Shown: piece by piece, positions 22,094 through 33,713 of the stretch
Numbering within the stretch: the stretch's first letter is position 1
Layout of the letters: every line of letters starts with the position of its first letter
From: Smallanthus sonchifolius
Lineage: Eukaryota; Streptophyta; Magnoliopsida; Asterales; Asteraceae
Length of the DNA stretch: 64,000 bases
Direction of reading: 5' to 3'
NCBI GenBank assembly: GCA_023525975.1
Contig: CM042030.1
Span: 23,058,350-23,122,349 of the forward strand
Translations under genes and position numbers: made by a program
The notes under the pieces: model-generated
Told to the model about the DNA's origin: nothing
Databases searched by the model: none
The model's input: the letters and a program-made list of their open reading frames with translations, nothing else

Positions 22094-25000
22094 TTATACG
22101 TTAAACAACTGAGGGTATAGTTCCCGTATCTCGTCTTCTTTCTCCCATGTAGATTCCGATCCCTTTCTGTGCTTCCATTGAACTTTGACCAATGGGATTG
22201 ACTTGTTGCGTAGTCGCTTCTCAGATCGGTCAAGGATGGCTATTGGTTCCTCGACATAATTCAGACTGTTATCCACCTTGATCTCATCGTAAGGTATGTG
22301 AGCTGTGTCATCAGCTAGGAATTTGCGTAAATGTGACACGTGGAACGTATGGTGTATTCCACTAAGCTCAACGGGTAGGTCGAGTCTGTAAGCAACTTGA
22401 CCCACTCTCGCTAGAATCTTGAAAGGTCCGACAAACCTTGGACTTAGTTTGCCACTCTTTCTGAATCGGATGATTCCTTTCCATGGTGATACCTTTAACA
22501 GTACCATGTCCCCTACTTGAAACTCTAACTCCCTTCTTCTCTTATCCGCGTATGATTTCTTTCTGTCTTTTGCGGCTTTCATTCGAGCCTTGATTTGATT
22601 AAATTTCTCGGAAGTAGCTTTGACCACTTCGAGACTTGCAAAATCCTTCTGTCCAATTTCCCCCCAACAAACCAGGGTCCTACATTTCCTCCCATACAAC
22701 ATTTCAAATGGCGGCATGCCAATAGTCGAGTGATAGCTGTTGTTATATGAGAATTCTGCCAATCGTAGATGGCTGTCCCAGCTCCCACCGAAGTCAATGA
22801 TACAGGCCCGGAGCATGTCCTCCAAGGTCTGAATAGTCCTTTCTGATTGTCCATCGGTTTGGGGGTGGTAAGCGGTGCTGATGTTCAGTCTAGTGCCCAT
22901 TGCTTCGTTGAATTTCTTCCAAAACCTTGACGTGAATCTAGTATCCCTGTCGGACACAATCGACAACGGCATACCATGTCTGCTCACAACTTCCTTGATA
23001 AATATTTCTGCTAGTCTTTCTGACGAGGAAGTCTCACATATTGGCAAGAAGTGAGCACTTTTCGTCAAGCGATCGACGATCACCCAAATGGTATCATTGC
23101 CTTTAGCTGTTCGCGGTAGCTTGGTAATGAAGTCCATCGTGATCTCCTCCCACTTCCATTCCGGTATTGGTAGAGGTTGCATTTTACCGCATGGTTTCTG
23201 GTGCTCGGCCTTAACTAGAGAACACGTTAGGCACTTGCTCACGTATTCTGTCACATCATTCTTCATGCCAGGCCACCAGTATTCTTTCTTCAAGTCTTGA
23301 TACATTTTGTTTGTCCCGAGTGGATAGAATAGCGAGACTTATGGGCCTCATCGAGTATTTTGGCTCTAAGCACGCCAATCTTAGGTATCCACATTCGACC
23401 AAACCTAGTTCGTACACCGTATGCATTTGCATCCAAATTCCCTTGTTGTCCTACTATTCTTTCCCGTTTCATATTTCCTTCTAATAGCGCTTCGTCTTGT
23501 GCCTTTGATATTTCACTCATCAAATCTGGTGTTATAATCAGCTGACACGCTTTGATATGTAAAGGTTTTGATTCTTCCTTTCTGCTTAAAGCGTCAGCCA
23601 CCACGTTTGCTTTGCCTGGATGGTACAATATCTCACAGTCATAGTCCTTCAATTGTCTAACCACCTCCTTTGCCTCATGTTTAATTCCTTTTGCTCGAAA
23701 AAGTACTTCAGGCTTTTGTGATCGGAGTAAATGGTGCATTTGACTCCATACAGATAGTGCCTCCATATTTTCAATGCGAAAACTACTGCTGCTAACTCTA
23801 AATCGTGTGTTGGGTAATTAACCTCGTGAATCTTTAGTTGTCGCGATGCGTAAGCAATTACCTTTCCTCGTTGCTTAAGTACGCACCCCAAACCCTGCCC
23901 CGAAGCGTCAGAATAGACTACCAAGTCTTCATTTCTCTCAGGTAGAGTTAAGACTGGAGCTTGGGTTAATCGTGCCTTAAGTTCTTCAAACGCGTTGTTT
24001 TGGGTTTGACCCCATTCATACTTCACTTCCTTCCGTGTCAACTTAGTTAGTGGCAAGGCTATTCTTGAAAAATCTTTAATGAACCTTTGATAGTAGCCCG
24101 CCAATCCCACAAAACTTCGTATCTCTGTTGGTGTCTTTGGGACGTTCCATTCCTTTACTGTCTCGATCTTTGCAGGATCCACCATGATGCCGTTTGGGTT
24201 TATTACATGACCTAGGAATTGGACTTCCCTAAGCCAGAACGCGTATTTGGAGAATTTTGCGTACAACTTTTCCTGCTTTAGCACCTCCAGAACCTCCCTT
24301 AGGTGACAGTGGTGATCACCCTCGCTTTTCGAATATACCAGTATGTCTTCTATAAAAACTATCACTGATCGATCTAACATGGGTCGACATACTCTATTCA
24401 TCAAATCCATAAACGCTGCTGGTGCGTTGGTCAATCCGAAAGACATAACGAGAAACTCATAATGCCCATAACGCGTGCGAAACGTGGTCTTTGGTACGTC
24501 TTCTTCTCTTACTTTCAACTGATGGTAACCCTACCTAAGATCGATCTTTGAGAACCAACTCGCACCTTGCAGTTGATCAATAAAGGTCGTCTATTCTAGG
24601 CAGTGGGTATTTGTTCTTTACTGTTCTCTTGTTCAACTCACGGTAGTCAATGCACATGCGTATGCTGCCGTCTTTCTTCTTTACAAATAGTACCGGAGCG
24701 CCCCACGGTGAGATGCTCGGCCTAATAATTCCTTTTTCTGTTAGTTCCTCTAGTTGAGACATTAATTCTTTCATTTCAGACGGCGCCAATCGGTAGGGGG
24801 CTTTGGCAACGGGCTCAGCTCCTGGCAATAAGTCAATCTGAAATTCTATTTCCCGATCGGGTGGTAACCCAGGTAGATCCTCAGGGAATACTTCCGGAAA
24901 GTTGCACACCACGGGTACTTTCTTGAGTTCATTCATTTTCATTCTATCATCAATAACATATGCCAAATAAGCTTCGCAACCGCGCCTCATTTAACTTTCA

Positions 25001-25991
25001 GCCTTGATCATCGAGATGATGTTCGGCATCGTGCAATTCCAATCCCCATAAACCGTAATTGGACTGCCGCTAGGAGCTTTGAGGTGTATCCTCTTACGTT
25101 TACATATGATTTGAGCTTCGTTGGCAGCTAACCAATCCATACCCAATACTATATCGAATCCTCCTAAGGTGAGAAGGAATAATCTAGAAGGAAACTTATG
25201 GCCCTCTATTTCTATGATACAATCCTCTGTTACTTGGAATACTGTCGAATTTTTACCCACGGCAGTTTGTACGCTAAAGGCCTTTACTATGGTGTTGATA
25301 GTGCAATCCAGTTTACGACTAAATGCATTTGATATGAAGCTTTTACTGGCACCAGAGTCAAATAAAATAGCAGCATTTTCATCATTTACTAGAAACGTAC
25401 CTAACACAACATCAGGGTTTCCTCTTGCTTCTTCCTCAGTCAGTGCATAGGCTCGAGTCCTAGCCTGCGGCTGTTCCTTTTCCCTCTCTTTTCCCGAACC
25501 AGATTGGCCGGCCTTCCTGCAGTTCTTTGTCAGATGTCCAAACAATCCACATACTTGACACTTGATGTTTCTTACACATTCTCGAGAGAAGTGCCCCGGC
25601 TTCCCGAACTTATAGCATGTGGTGGTGCCGATTTTACATTCGCCAAGGTGTTGCCTTCCACATTTCTTGCATGTTTCATATTCATCCGACCTTGGCTTCT
25701 TAGTTTCAGTTGTTACGTTCCCTTTTTCGGTGCCTCTAGAAGGGTTCTCCCACTTTCTCTTTTGGGTCTCTGTTGGTGGGTCCTCATTGGCATAATCGTC
25801 GTAGACGATTCCGCTCAGATTCACTACCGACTCGAAGGTCGAGGGTAGGTTTGGCTTTCACATGGACACGGACCCTTTGAGGTAGGCCCTTAACATAATA
25901 CTTCATCATTCGCTCCTCTGTCTCCACCAGGTGGGGTACCAGTTGAGCTAGCTCATTGAACCTAGAAGTATACTGGCGGTGTGTCTTGTTG
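22094..25991 (-). pseudogene. B1 C-terminal gag, protease, RT, RNase H, integrase, chromodomain; broken
   Basis: Gag resumes in frame after A1 (HRQYTSRFNELAQLVPHLVE) and shifts frame near 25845. Three zinc knuckles follow: CKKCGRQHLGEC; CYKFGKPGHFSREC, in which the second Cys is Phe; and CQVCGLFGHLTKNC. Protease is LFDSGASKSFIS. There is a TAA after MIKAES at about 24991, a one-base insertion near 24577 in the PRIDDL motif, and a TAG nearby. The RT catalytic box is FIEDILVYS, with Glu in place of the first Asp of the usual xxDD, so activity is doubtful. RNase H (YSDASGQGLGC) is followed by a frameshift near 23650 and another at 23295. From 23305 integrase and chromodomain are open to the stop at 22094: VDRLTKSAHF, SDRDTRFTS, QSERTIQTLEDM (D, D, E all present), then IPLVKVQWKHRKGSESTWEK. 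Confidence 0.88.
25987..25991. repeat. A1 target-site duplication TGTTG (left)
   Basis: Identical to 35958-35962. Confidence 0.9.
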
Positions 25992-26817
25992 TGTGACGTT
26001 TCGGATTTTTCGTTCTCGCACTTGTATTATATTTATCGTGTAATCATTCTCTATTTTAATAAAGCGTAAGAGTTTTATTTGGTTTTATACAAATAGGTAT
26101 TTTATTTTACGGATTTAAACTAATTAAAATTTTATAAATTTTAAAATTAATATAAAGTTTTGTATAAAAATCTAAAGTTAAAAAGTTGTATATTTACTAA
26201 AATAACCTATTTAAATAAGATAAATAACTTTTATAAAAATTATTTATAATAATAAAAATAAAATAAGTTTATAAAAACATTTTTAAATTAATTTGATTTA
26301 AAAGAAATTAAATTAATTTATTTAAATAAAAGTTCAGTGGTTGTGTTGTAATTAAACAAACTAGAAGGTTTTAAGCTAAAGTCTGTTGAGGGACTGTTTC
26401 TGGACAAATTAAACTACAAGGATCCATCCGTAATTATCTCAGGGGGCGAATTAAAACAAAATTTTACTCCAGGGACTAAATCTGTCAAATTGCAAATCGT
26501 AAATCCAGTCACCCCCTACATTGTCCGGCAGTCCAAAGCTTTTTCCGGCGAGCCACCGACAGGGCTGTTCCCTGCACCTCGACAGCCGCTAAAGGCACCT
26601 CTGGCTTCGTCTCTCCCACGCGAACAAGAACCCCCGACCAATTGGTCTCCCCAACATAAGGATCGTCTGATCCTGTTGGTGGCCGAGAAACCCACGTTCG
26701 AATTCGCGCCCGACAGACCACCTCCACGCATGTTGAATGTCTGGGTAGTTTCGTCTCGTCTAGACTAGTGTCAGAACGTGCCCAATTGCACATTTTAACA
26801 AAGAAATCAAGCTCGGC

Positions 26818-26825
26818 TATAAATA
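26818..26825 (+). promoter_or_regulatory. A1 LTR TATA-like box
   Basis: TATAAATA within GGCTATAAATAGCC, about 830 bp into the LTR, upstream of a segment shared with A2 (GTGTTCGTCGCCTCTG). The counterpart in the 3' LTR is 34525-34532. Equivalent boxes are at 47985-47992 (solo C) and 39181-39188 (B1, minus strand). Transcription probably starts shortly downstream. Confidence 0.6.
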
Positions 26826-27152
26826 GCCATAGTCGGACCTGCTCGAGCTCGCGACCCCTTTTTCACCCACTCTCACTTCAAATTGAAGACGGCATTGTGT
26901 TCGTCGCCTCTGAGTGAAGCTGTGACCAGAGTCTTAGAGCCCAATTCCATCCCGAAGCTTGAATTCCCATTCTTGATATTCTCGGATTAAAAACTCTGTC
27001 GTTCGACCCTTCACGACCACGTAAGAATCCTCAACTTCGTTTCGTTACCTTCTGTTATCATAAGACAAACTGAACCAATCAAAGTCACGACTCCAAACCA
27101 TCGATTACCGGACAAACTAATGTTACTGTTTTATTTGCTAAAGTCTGGGCCA

Positions 27153-27430
27153 ACGAAACTACTTAGTTTCGATTGAGTAAATGGTCAATCGAAACTAATA
27201 GCTTCGATAGATGGTAGTTTCGACAGCCTGTGTCACTTATAAATGATCAATCGAAACTAATAGTTTCGATAGATGGTAGTTTCGACAGCCTGTGTATCAC
27301 TTACATATGATCAATCGAAACTAGTAGTATCGATAGATAGTAGTTTTGACAGTTCTGTAAATGGTCAATCGAAACTAGTAGTTTCGATTGAACACAGTTT
27401 CGATACCTGTCACAACTATAAAACAGTTTC
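27153..27430. repeat. Palindrome array in the A1 5' LTR
   Basis: Repeated inverted pairs ATCGAAACTA-(short spacer)-TAGTTTCGAT, with spacers such as GGTAGTTTCGACAGCCTGTG. It has one unit more than the 3' LTR array (34859-35066), showing change in copy number since insertion or during replication. Confidence 0.85.
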
Positions 27431-27628
27431 GATCAAATCAGTAATTTCAAGTAAATCTGGACCAACTTCTATGCAAATACCACTGAGAAATGCTATTATA
27501 AACTTATACATAATTAAATACGCACATGTAAACATACAATAATACCCATTTATCTACATAGGGTATCAACGTGCTTAGGCTTCCACATACTTATCACCTA
27601 CACGCGTGGAAAAATACCCGCTTGCAAG

Positions 27629-28102
27629 GTGAGTTACATAGCCCCTATTTTACATTTTTATACGTTTTGGGGTGAAACATTATACATGCTACTGACATTG
27701 TTTGTACGTGTTATACATGAGACTATATGCTTATTCTTTGGATGTACATACATTTAAACACAAGACAACCAACTGTAATATTGATAGATCTATTGTGCCT
27801 GACCAGCCCACCCGGTTAGGGTGTTTATTACTGCATACTCGGATATAACCGTGTGTTATATTCAAACATATCGGATATAGTGGGTAACTATATTCAAACA
27901 TACCGGACTTAGCTGTTGTGCTCTGTTCAAGCGCGTCAAACTCGGTTTGAATTGTGATTAAATAAATGATACATCCTACATACTATGTTTAACAAGATAA
28001 ACAATGAGTTGCAAAATAATTTACAACTACTGTTTACCGGAATTACTAAACCTATGTACTCACCAACTTTGTAGTTGACACTTGATTTAAATAATGTTTC
28101 AG
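27629..28102 (+). other. Predicted intron in the A1 5' LTR
   Basis: Donor GCAAG|GTGAGT, a branch-like TTGAC 25-30 bases before the end, and acceptor AATGTTTCAG|GT. Length 474 bp. Equivalent positions: A1 3' LTR 35272-35745; A2 43565-44079 and 16019-16533; A3 12542-12998 and 52622-53066; A4 2454-2907; solo A 7958-8413; B1 37225-38255 and 19968-21000; solo C 48624-49573; D 54018-55135 and 62102-63219. Splicing is inferred from sequence only. Confidence 0.5.
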
Positions 28103-28317
28103 GTTTGGATATGTGACTACTTGTCGAAGATTTCTCCACTTAAGGACTATGGACCTAGTTAAATAAATCAATGTTTTGAACTAGACTAGGTTATTTGGAA
28201 TGTATCATATTTGGATCTTGTTAATGAATTATGCAACCTTTTAGCTATCATGTGCTTTTGAACAATCATTCCATTGTCCGCCTCGATGATTCCGCCATCG
28301 GTCGGAGTGTGACAGAT

Positions 28318-28330
28318 TGGTATCAGAGCC
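28318..28330 (+). promoter_or_regulatory. A1 primer-binding site
   Basis: TGGTATCAGAGCC starting three bases after the LTR; pairs with plant initiator tRNA-Met. Confidence 0.95.
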
Positions 28331-29221
28331 ATGGTTATAGGGAATTAGGTTATTAGACACAATGATCTAGACTATAACCCTAGGACACCCTTTTATGTGT
28401 TATGTGCTCAATGATAAATTGCTATGTGAATTATTTGTAGTTAGGTATTATTTGAATTTTCCCGAGTTTGGTACATGAGACTTATACACATACATACAAG
28501 ACTTTGATACATGATACATACACATTTGACAAACAAACTTATGCAAACAAATACGCTACCCATCCTTATCCATACTCTTTCCTAATCCGTATTAATTGCA
28601 ACAATTCCTACACATTTTATACTCATAGACTCTCAAGTCTATCAAAATCTTATCTCGTCAACGACTTAATTTCTTGAGACCAGTAAAGGACACGTGCAAT
28701 CTGGAAGGGTGACACCTGTACATTGTGTTTTCTGTCTAGGAAAGCATTTCATATAAATCCAAATAAACGGACCCGTATGCTTTCCTGGGAATTCCTGAAG
28801 TGAGTGTTTACCTATAGGCTAAAGCATATCTCTTTGAAAGTTTTGTGGAATTATTTAACGTTGATAAGTCAATGTATTCGCAAGGATACGATCCGAACTT
28901 AAACTCAAAAATTTGGGGACATTATAGCAAGATACGAAGAACTAGACGAACATGCAAAGCTAATCATTATTACGGGTGCACACGTAATAACGATTTGTAG
29001 TGGATGCAAGTCCCGACAATTCCTATTACGTGAATAATGATCTATAACATCATGTTCTACCCGGAATAGATGACTTAGTTTCCCCCATCAACTTTGAATA
29101 AATACACATGCATTGGCACGCGTCATAATGAATCCCGCTTTTCTGCTTACATTATTTCCCTCTATAACTCATATATATACATCTTATCTAAAGTATCATT
29201 GTTTTTTCTTATGGTGTTAGA
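28331..29221 (+). other. A1 leader with two conserved hairpins
   Basis: Non-coding, about 890 bp between PBS and gag. Hairpin 1 has perfect 10-bp arms AGGAAAGCAT (28738-28747) and ATGCTTTCCT (28777-28786). Hairpin 2 (28962-28995) has the GGTGCACA loop. Both recur in A2. Confidence 0.7.
28962..28995 (+). ncRNA. A1 leader hairpin with self-complementary loop (dimerisation-site-like)
   Basis: Stem arms AATC-A-TTATTACG and CGTAATAA-C-GATT (12 pairs, one mismatch) close an 8-base loop GGTGCACA at 28975-28982. The loop contains GTGCAC, which can pair with itself in a second RNA. It sits between the PBS and gag, where retroviruses carry dimerisation and packaging signals. Role inferred. Confidence 0.55.
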
Positions 29222-32200
29222 ATGCCTCCTTGACGTGCAAACTCTAGCACTTCTAACCCGGATCTTGCTACTCTCCTTGCCCAACTGGTAGGGCAAATGA
29301 CCCAAGCAAATAACAACAGTGACGGGTCTCACAACATCCAAGGGAGCGGTGGTACCAACCCGCCTCACTGCACGTTTAAGCACTTTAACTCGTGCAATCC
29401 TACAAAATTCTTCGGGACGGAAGGTGCTACCGGCCTACTTCAATGGTTTGAAAGCATGGAAAGCACATTCCTAAACAGCGACTGCCCCGATAATCTTCGG
29501 GTTCGTTATGCCACAAGTGTACTCCAAAAGAGAGCCCTCACCTGTTGGAACGGTGAGAAACGCACTCGTGGTTCTGAGGTTGCTACATCCTTATCATGGG
29601 ATGATCTGAAGAAGGCCATGACTGATGAATTATGTCCGCGGAATGAAATGAGGAAGCTCGAGGCTGAGTTTTGGGATCTTGCCCAAGACAGCGGGGATAA
29701 TCTGGCCTACACCACCCGGTTTCAAGAGCTAAGTCTGCTGGTGCCTCGTATGATCACTCCCCTTGCTCGGGGGATTGAAAAATACATAGGCGGCCTGCCT
29801 ATGCAAATTCAAGATGCTGTGCTAGGAAGTAATCCTCCTACACTTGAAGTTGCTATCCGTCTATCTGCTACACTATCTGACAACCATGTCAAAGCCGGAG
29901 CCTTAACAAGAAAGGGTTCCAAGAAGGTTGTTTCTACTCTTGCGGCCGTCAAAGATGTAAAACCCGAGTCTTCTAACCGCAACAAGAAACGAAAGGGTCT
30001 AAACTTCGCAGCCGTGCTGTGCCTGCTATTCAAGCGGCCCCTTTGGGTCAAAACACGAAAACTTATCAGGGCCCGAATCCCCAATGCCAGACTTGCAAGT
30101 ACCATCATCCTGCCAACTTACCATGACGATTGTGTTCAAGCTGCGGACGATATGGACATGTGGTCACTACTTGCCGTACCCGTCCTCCCGTCCATCAAGC
30201 TGCTCCAGCCAACCGTCCAATATATCCGGCACCTCTCAATGGTTGGGCATGTTACGAATGTGGAGATCCAAACCATTTCCGTGACCGATGCCCAAAACTT
30301 CATCATCAAGGTGGTCCTCAAGGACGAGCGTTTAATATAAACGCTAATGAGGCTCAAGCAAACGACGTGATAAACGGTACGTTTCTCGTAAACAATCATT
30401 ATGCATCCATTTTATTTGATACCGGTGCCGATAGGAGTTTTGTGTCTCTTACCTTTGAATCTCGACTTGCTAAACAAAGAACGAAACTTGACAATTCTTA
30501 TTCCGTGGAGATAGCAAACGGAAAATCTATTACCATAAACTCTGTTATCCACGACTGCAATATCGAGCTTAATAATCATGAATTCTCTGTTGATCTCCTT
30601 CCAATGCAACTGGGGAGCTTCGATATTATAATTGGCATGGACTGGTTATTCAAGCACCATGCCGAGGTTATTTGCTACGAAAAGTGCATTCGTATACCTC
30701 TCCCTTCGGGTGACACGTTAGTTATTTTCGGTGAAAAACCGTGTCGTGGTCTTCAACTCATGTCTTGCACATTAGCACAAAAGTACTTGCGGAAAAAGTA
30801 CGTTGCTTTCTTGGCCCACGTGGTTGACACGAAAGACAAGGGTAAGAAATTGCAAGGTATTCCGATCATTCGAGACTTTCCCGAGGTATTCCCCGAGGAT
30901 TTACCCGGTCTTCCTCCTCCTAGACAAGTAGAGTTTCGTATTGACCTTGTGCCCGGAGCAACTCCCATGGCAAAAGCTCCCTATTGTCTTGCACCTTCCG
31001 AGATGCAAGAGCTCGCAAGTCAATTATAAGAACTCTCATCTAAAGGATTCATCCGCCCGAGCCATTCACCTTGGGGTGCTCCCGTACTGTTCGTAAAGAA
31101 AAAGGATGGTTCGTTTCGAATGTGCATTGATTATCGTGAAATCAACAAGCTTACAATCAAGAACCGTTATCCTTTACCCCGTATCGACGATCTTTTCGAT
31201 CAACTTCAAGGTTCAACATGTTTCTCCAAGATTGATCTTCGTTCCGGATACCATCAACTTCGTGTTCTCGATGAAGACATTCCAAAGACTGCCTTTCGAA
31301 CTAGATATGGTCACTACGAAGTCATGGTCATGCCATTTGGCTTGACTAATGCACCTGCGGTTTTCATGGATCTCATGAACCGTGTATGTAAACCTTATTT
31401 GGACAAGTTCGTGATCGTTTTCATCGACGACATTCTCATCTATTCTAAAACGAAAGCGGAGCATGAACAACATCTTCGTTTGATTTTAGAGCTCTTGAAG
31501 AAAGAACAACTATACGCCAAGTTCTCCAAGTGTGAATTCTGGCTAAAGGAGGTTCAATTTTTGGGACACATAGTCAACGATAAGGGTATTCATGTGGACC
31601 CGGCAAAGATCGAGGCGATAAAGAATTGGAGTACTCCTAAGACTCCTACCGAGATTCATTCATTCCTTGAACTAGCAGGTTACTATCGTCGCTTCATCCC
31701 AAATTTCTCCAAGATTGCGGTTCCGCTCACTGCCTTGACTCATAAAGGTAAATCTTACGAGTGGGGACCCAAGAAAGAGGAAGCTTTTCAAACTCTCAAG
31801 CACAAGCTCTGCAATGCCCCTATTCTAACACTTCCTAGTGGTAATGACGACTTTGTCGTTTATTGTGATGCATCCAACCAAGGTCTTGGTTGCGTTCTAA
31901 TGCAACGTGGCCAAGTAATTGCATACGCATCACGACAGCTCAAAATCCATGAGAAGAACTATACGACCCACGATCTCAAGCTTGGTGCTGTCGTTTTCGC
32001 CTTGAAAATTTGGAGACACTATCTATATGGCACCAAATGCGTGGTTTTCACCGACCACAAAAGTCTCCAACATATTTTCAATCAAAAAGAGCTTAATATG
32101 AGGCAACGACGATGGGTTGAACTTCTTAACGACTACGATTGCGAGATTCGCTACCACCCCGACAAAGCAAACGTTTTAGCCGACGCCTTGAGTCGTAAAG

Positions 32201-33665
32201 AACGTATCATGCTTCATAGTGTTCATATTCATAACGATATCCAAGCCCATATTCTCAAAGCACAACACACCTCGGTTACCGAGGGAAACATGTATCAAGA
32301 GATGGCATGTGGCGTAGAACTCTTGCTAGAAACCAAAGCCAACAGTCTATTGTATTACTTGGACCGTATCTGGGTTCCCGATCGCGACAATCTTCGTATA
32401 TTTTTGATGAACGAGTCCCACAAAACTCTATATTCGGTACATCTCGGAGCTGATAAGATGTACATGGGTCTCCGTCAGCAATATTGGTGGCCCGGCATGA
32501 AAAAGGATATTGCCCTCTTTATGGCAAAATGCCTAACTTGTTCTAAAGTGAAGGCCGAACACCAGAAGCCTTTCGGTCTCCTCGAACAACCTGAAATTCC
32601 CGTGTGGAAGTGGGAGAACCTTGCTATAGATTTCATCACCAAACTCCCACGCACTTCTAGTGGGCACGATAGTATCTGGGTTATTATCGACCGACTTACA
32701 AAGTCTGCTCATTTCTTGCCTATTCGTGAGGACTATCGAGTCGAGAAATTGGCTCGGATCTACATTGATGAGATCGTAAGTCATCACGGAATCCCTTTGA
32801 ACATCATCTCCGATCGTGATTCGCGTTTTACTTCCCGATTTTGGCAATCATTGCAATCAGCACTTGGTACTCGTTTGGATTTAAGTACGACTTACCATCC
32901 TCAAACTGGTGGACAAACCGAGCGAACAATCCAAACTCTCGAGGATATGCTTAGAGCTTGTGTCATTGACTTTGGTGGCAATTGGAATTCTCACCTACCA
33001 CTGATCGAATTTTCCTACAACAATAGCTACCACACAAGTATTAACATGGCGCCGTTTGAAACTCTTTATGGACGAAAATGTCGTTCACCGATTTGTTGGA
33101 ACGAAATTGGTGAAGCACAAATCACCGGTCCCGAGCTTATCCAAGAGACCACCGATAAAATCTTTCTTATTCGTGACAACATTCGAGTAGCAAGGAGTCG
33201 GCAAAAGAGCTATGCCGATAAAAGACGAAAACCCTTGGAATTTCAAGTTGGGGATATGGTTCTCCTAAAGGTATCACCTTGGAAGGGCGTAGTCCGATTT
33301 GAAAAGAAAGGAAAACTCGCACCTCGATATGTGGGTCCATTCAAGATACTCGAAAGGGTAGGAAAAGTGGCCTACAAACTCGATCTTCCTTCAGAACTCA
33401 TCAACGTTCATCCGACTTTTCATGTATCTAATTTGAAAAAGTGTCTAGCCGACGAGAATCTCCACATCCCTCTTGATGAAGTGCACATTGACGAGAAAAT
33501 GCACTTTGTTGAGAAACCCGTGAAATCATGGACCGAGAAGTTAAGAAACTCAAGCGTAGCCGCATTCCCATTGTCAAGGTCCGTTGGGAATCTAAACGAG
33601 GACCCGAGTTCACTTGGGAACGTGAAGACCAAATGAAGAACAAGTACCCGTATCTCTTTTCATAG
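29222..33665 (+). pseudogene. A1 gag-pol polyprotein, nearly complete, five breaks
   Basis: Starts at ATG 29222. A TGA at codon 4 (29231-29233) replaces a CGA kept in A2; translation could only restart at 29297. Gag carries CTFKHFNSCNPTKFFGTEGA and LCPRNEMRKLEAEFWDL. A frameshift near 30015 and a TGA at 30124-30126 precede the zinc knuckles CSSCGRYGHVVTTC and CYECGDPNHFRDRC. Protease is LFDTGADRSFVS. A TAA at 31027-31029 replaces CAA. From there to about 33520 the frame is open: RT with FIDDILIYS, RNase H with YCDASNQGLGC, integrase with HHCC zinc region, IIDRLTKSAHF, SDRDSRFTS and TERTIQTLEDM. A one-base loss near 33520 shifts the chromodomain (IVKVRW...PEFTWE) out of frame. The ancestral stop is TAG at 33663-33665. 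Catalytic residues are intact. Confidence 0.92.
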
Positions 33666-33713
33666 CCTCCACTAGTTGAATTTCGGGGCGAAATTCCTCT
33701 AACATGGGGAGAC

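Larger units (their letters stand above)
25992..28314 (+). repeat. A1 5' LTR
   Basis: It begins TGTGACGTTTCGGATTTTTC and ends GGTCGGAGTGTGACA. Features in order: TATA-like box 26818-26825, first donor (GTAAGA from 27021), palindrome array 27153-27430, second intron 27629-28102, and a CCCACCCGG...GGGTG hairpin near 27808-27823. Compared with the 3' LTR it has one extra palindrome unit (near 27230-27290) and about 15 extra bases near 26507-26521. Confidence 0.95.

Noticed and set aside
22033..22233. Frame joining the end of B1 pol to its LTR
   Set aside because: Shadow frame of the chromodomain region on the same strand; the real frame ends at 22094.
26490..26768. Opposing open frames in the A1 LTR (also 34136-34475)
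   Set aside because: GC-richer promoter segment of the LTR. Frames are open on both strands, repeat in both LTRs, and have no domain.
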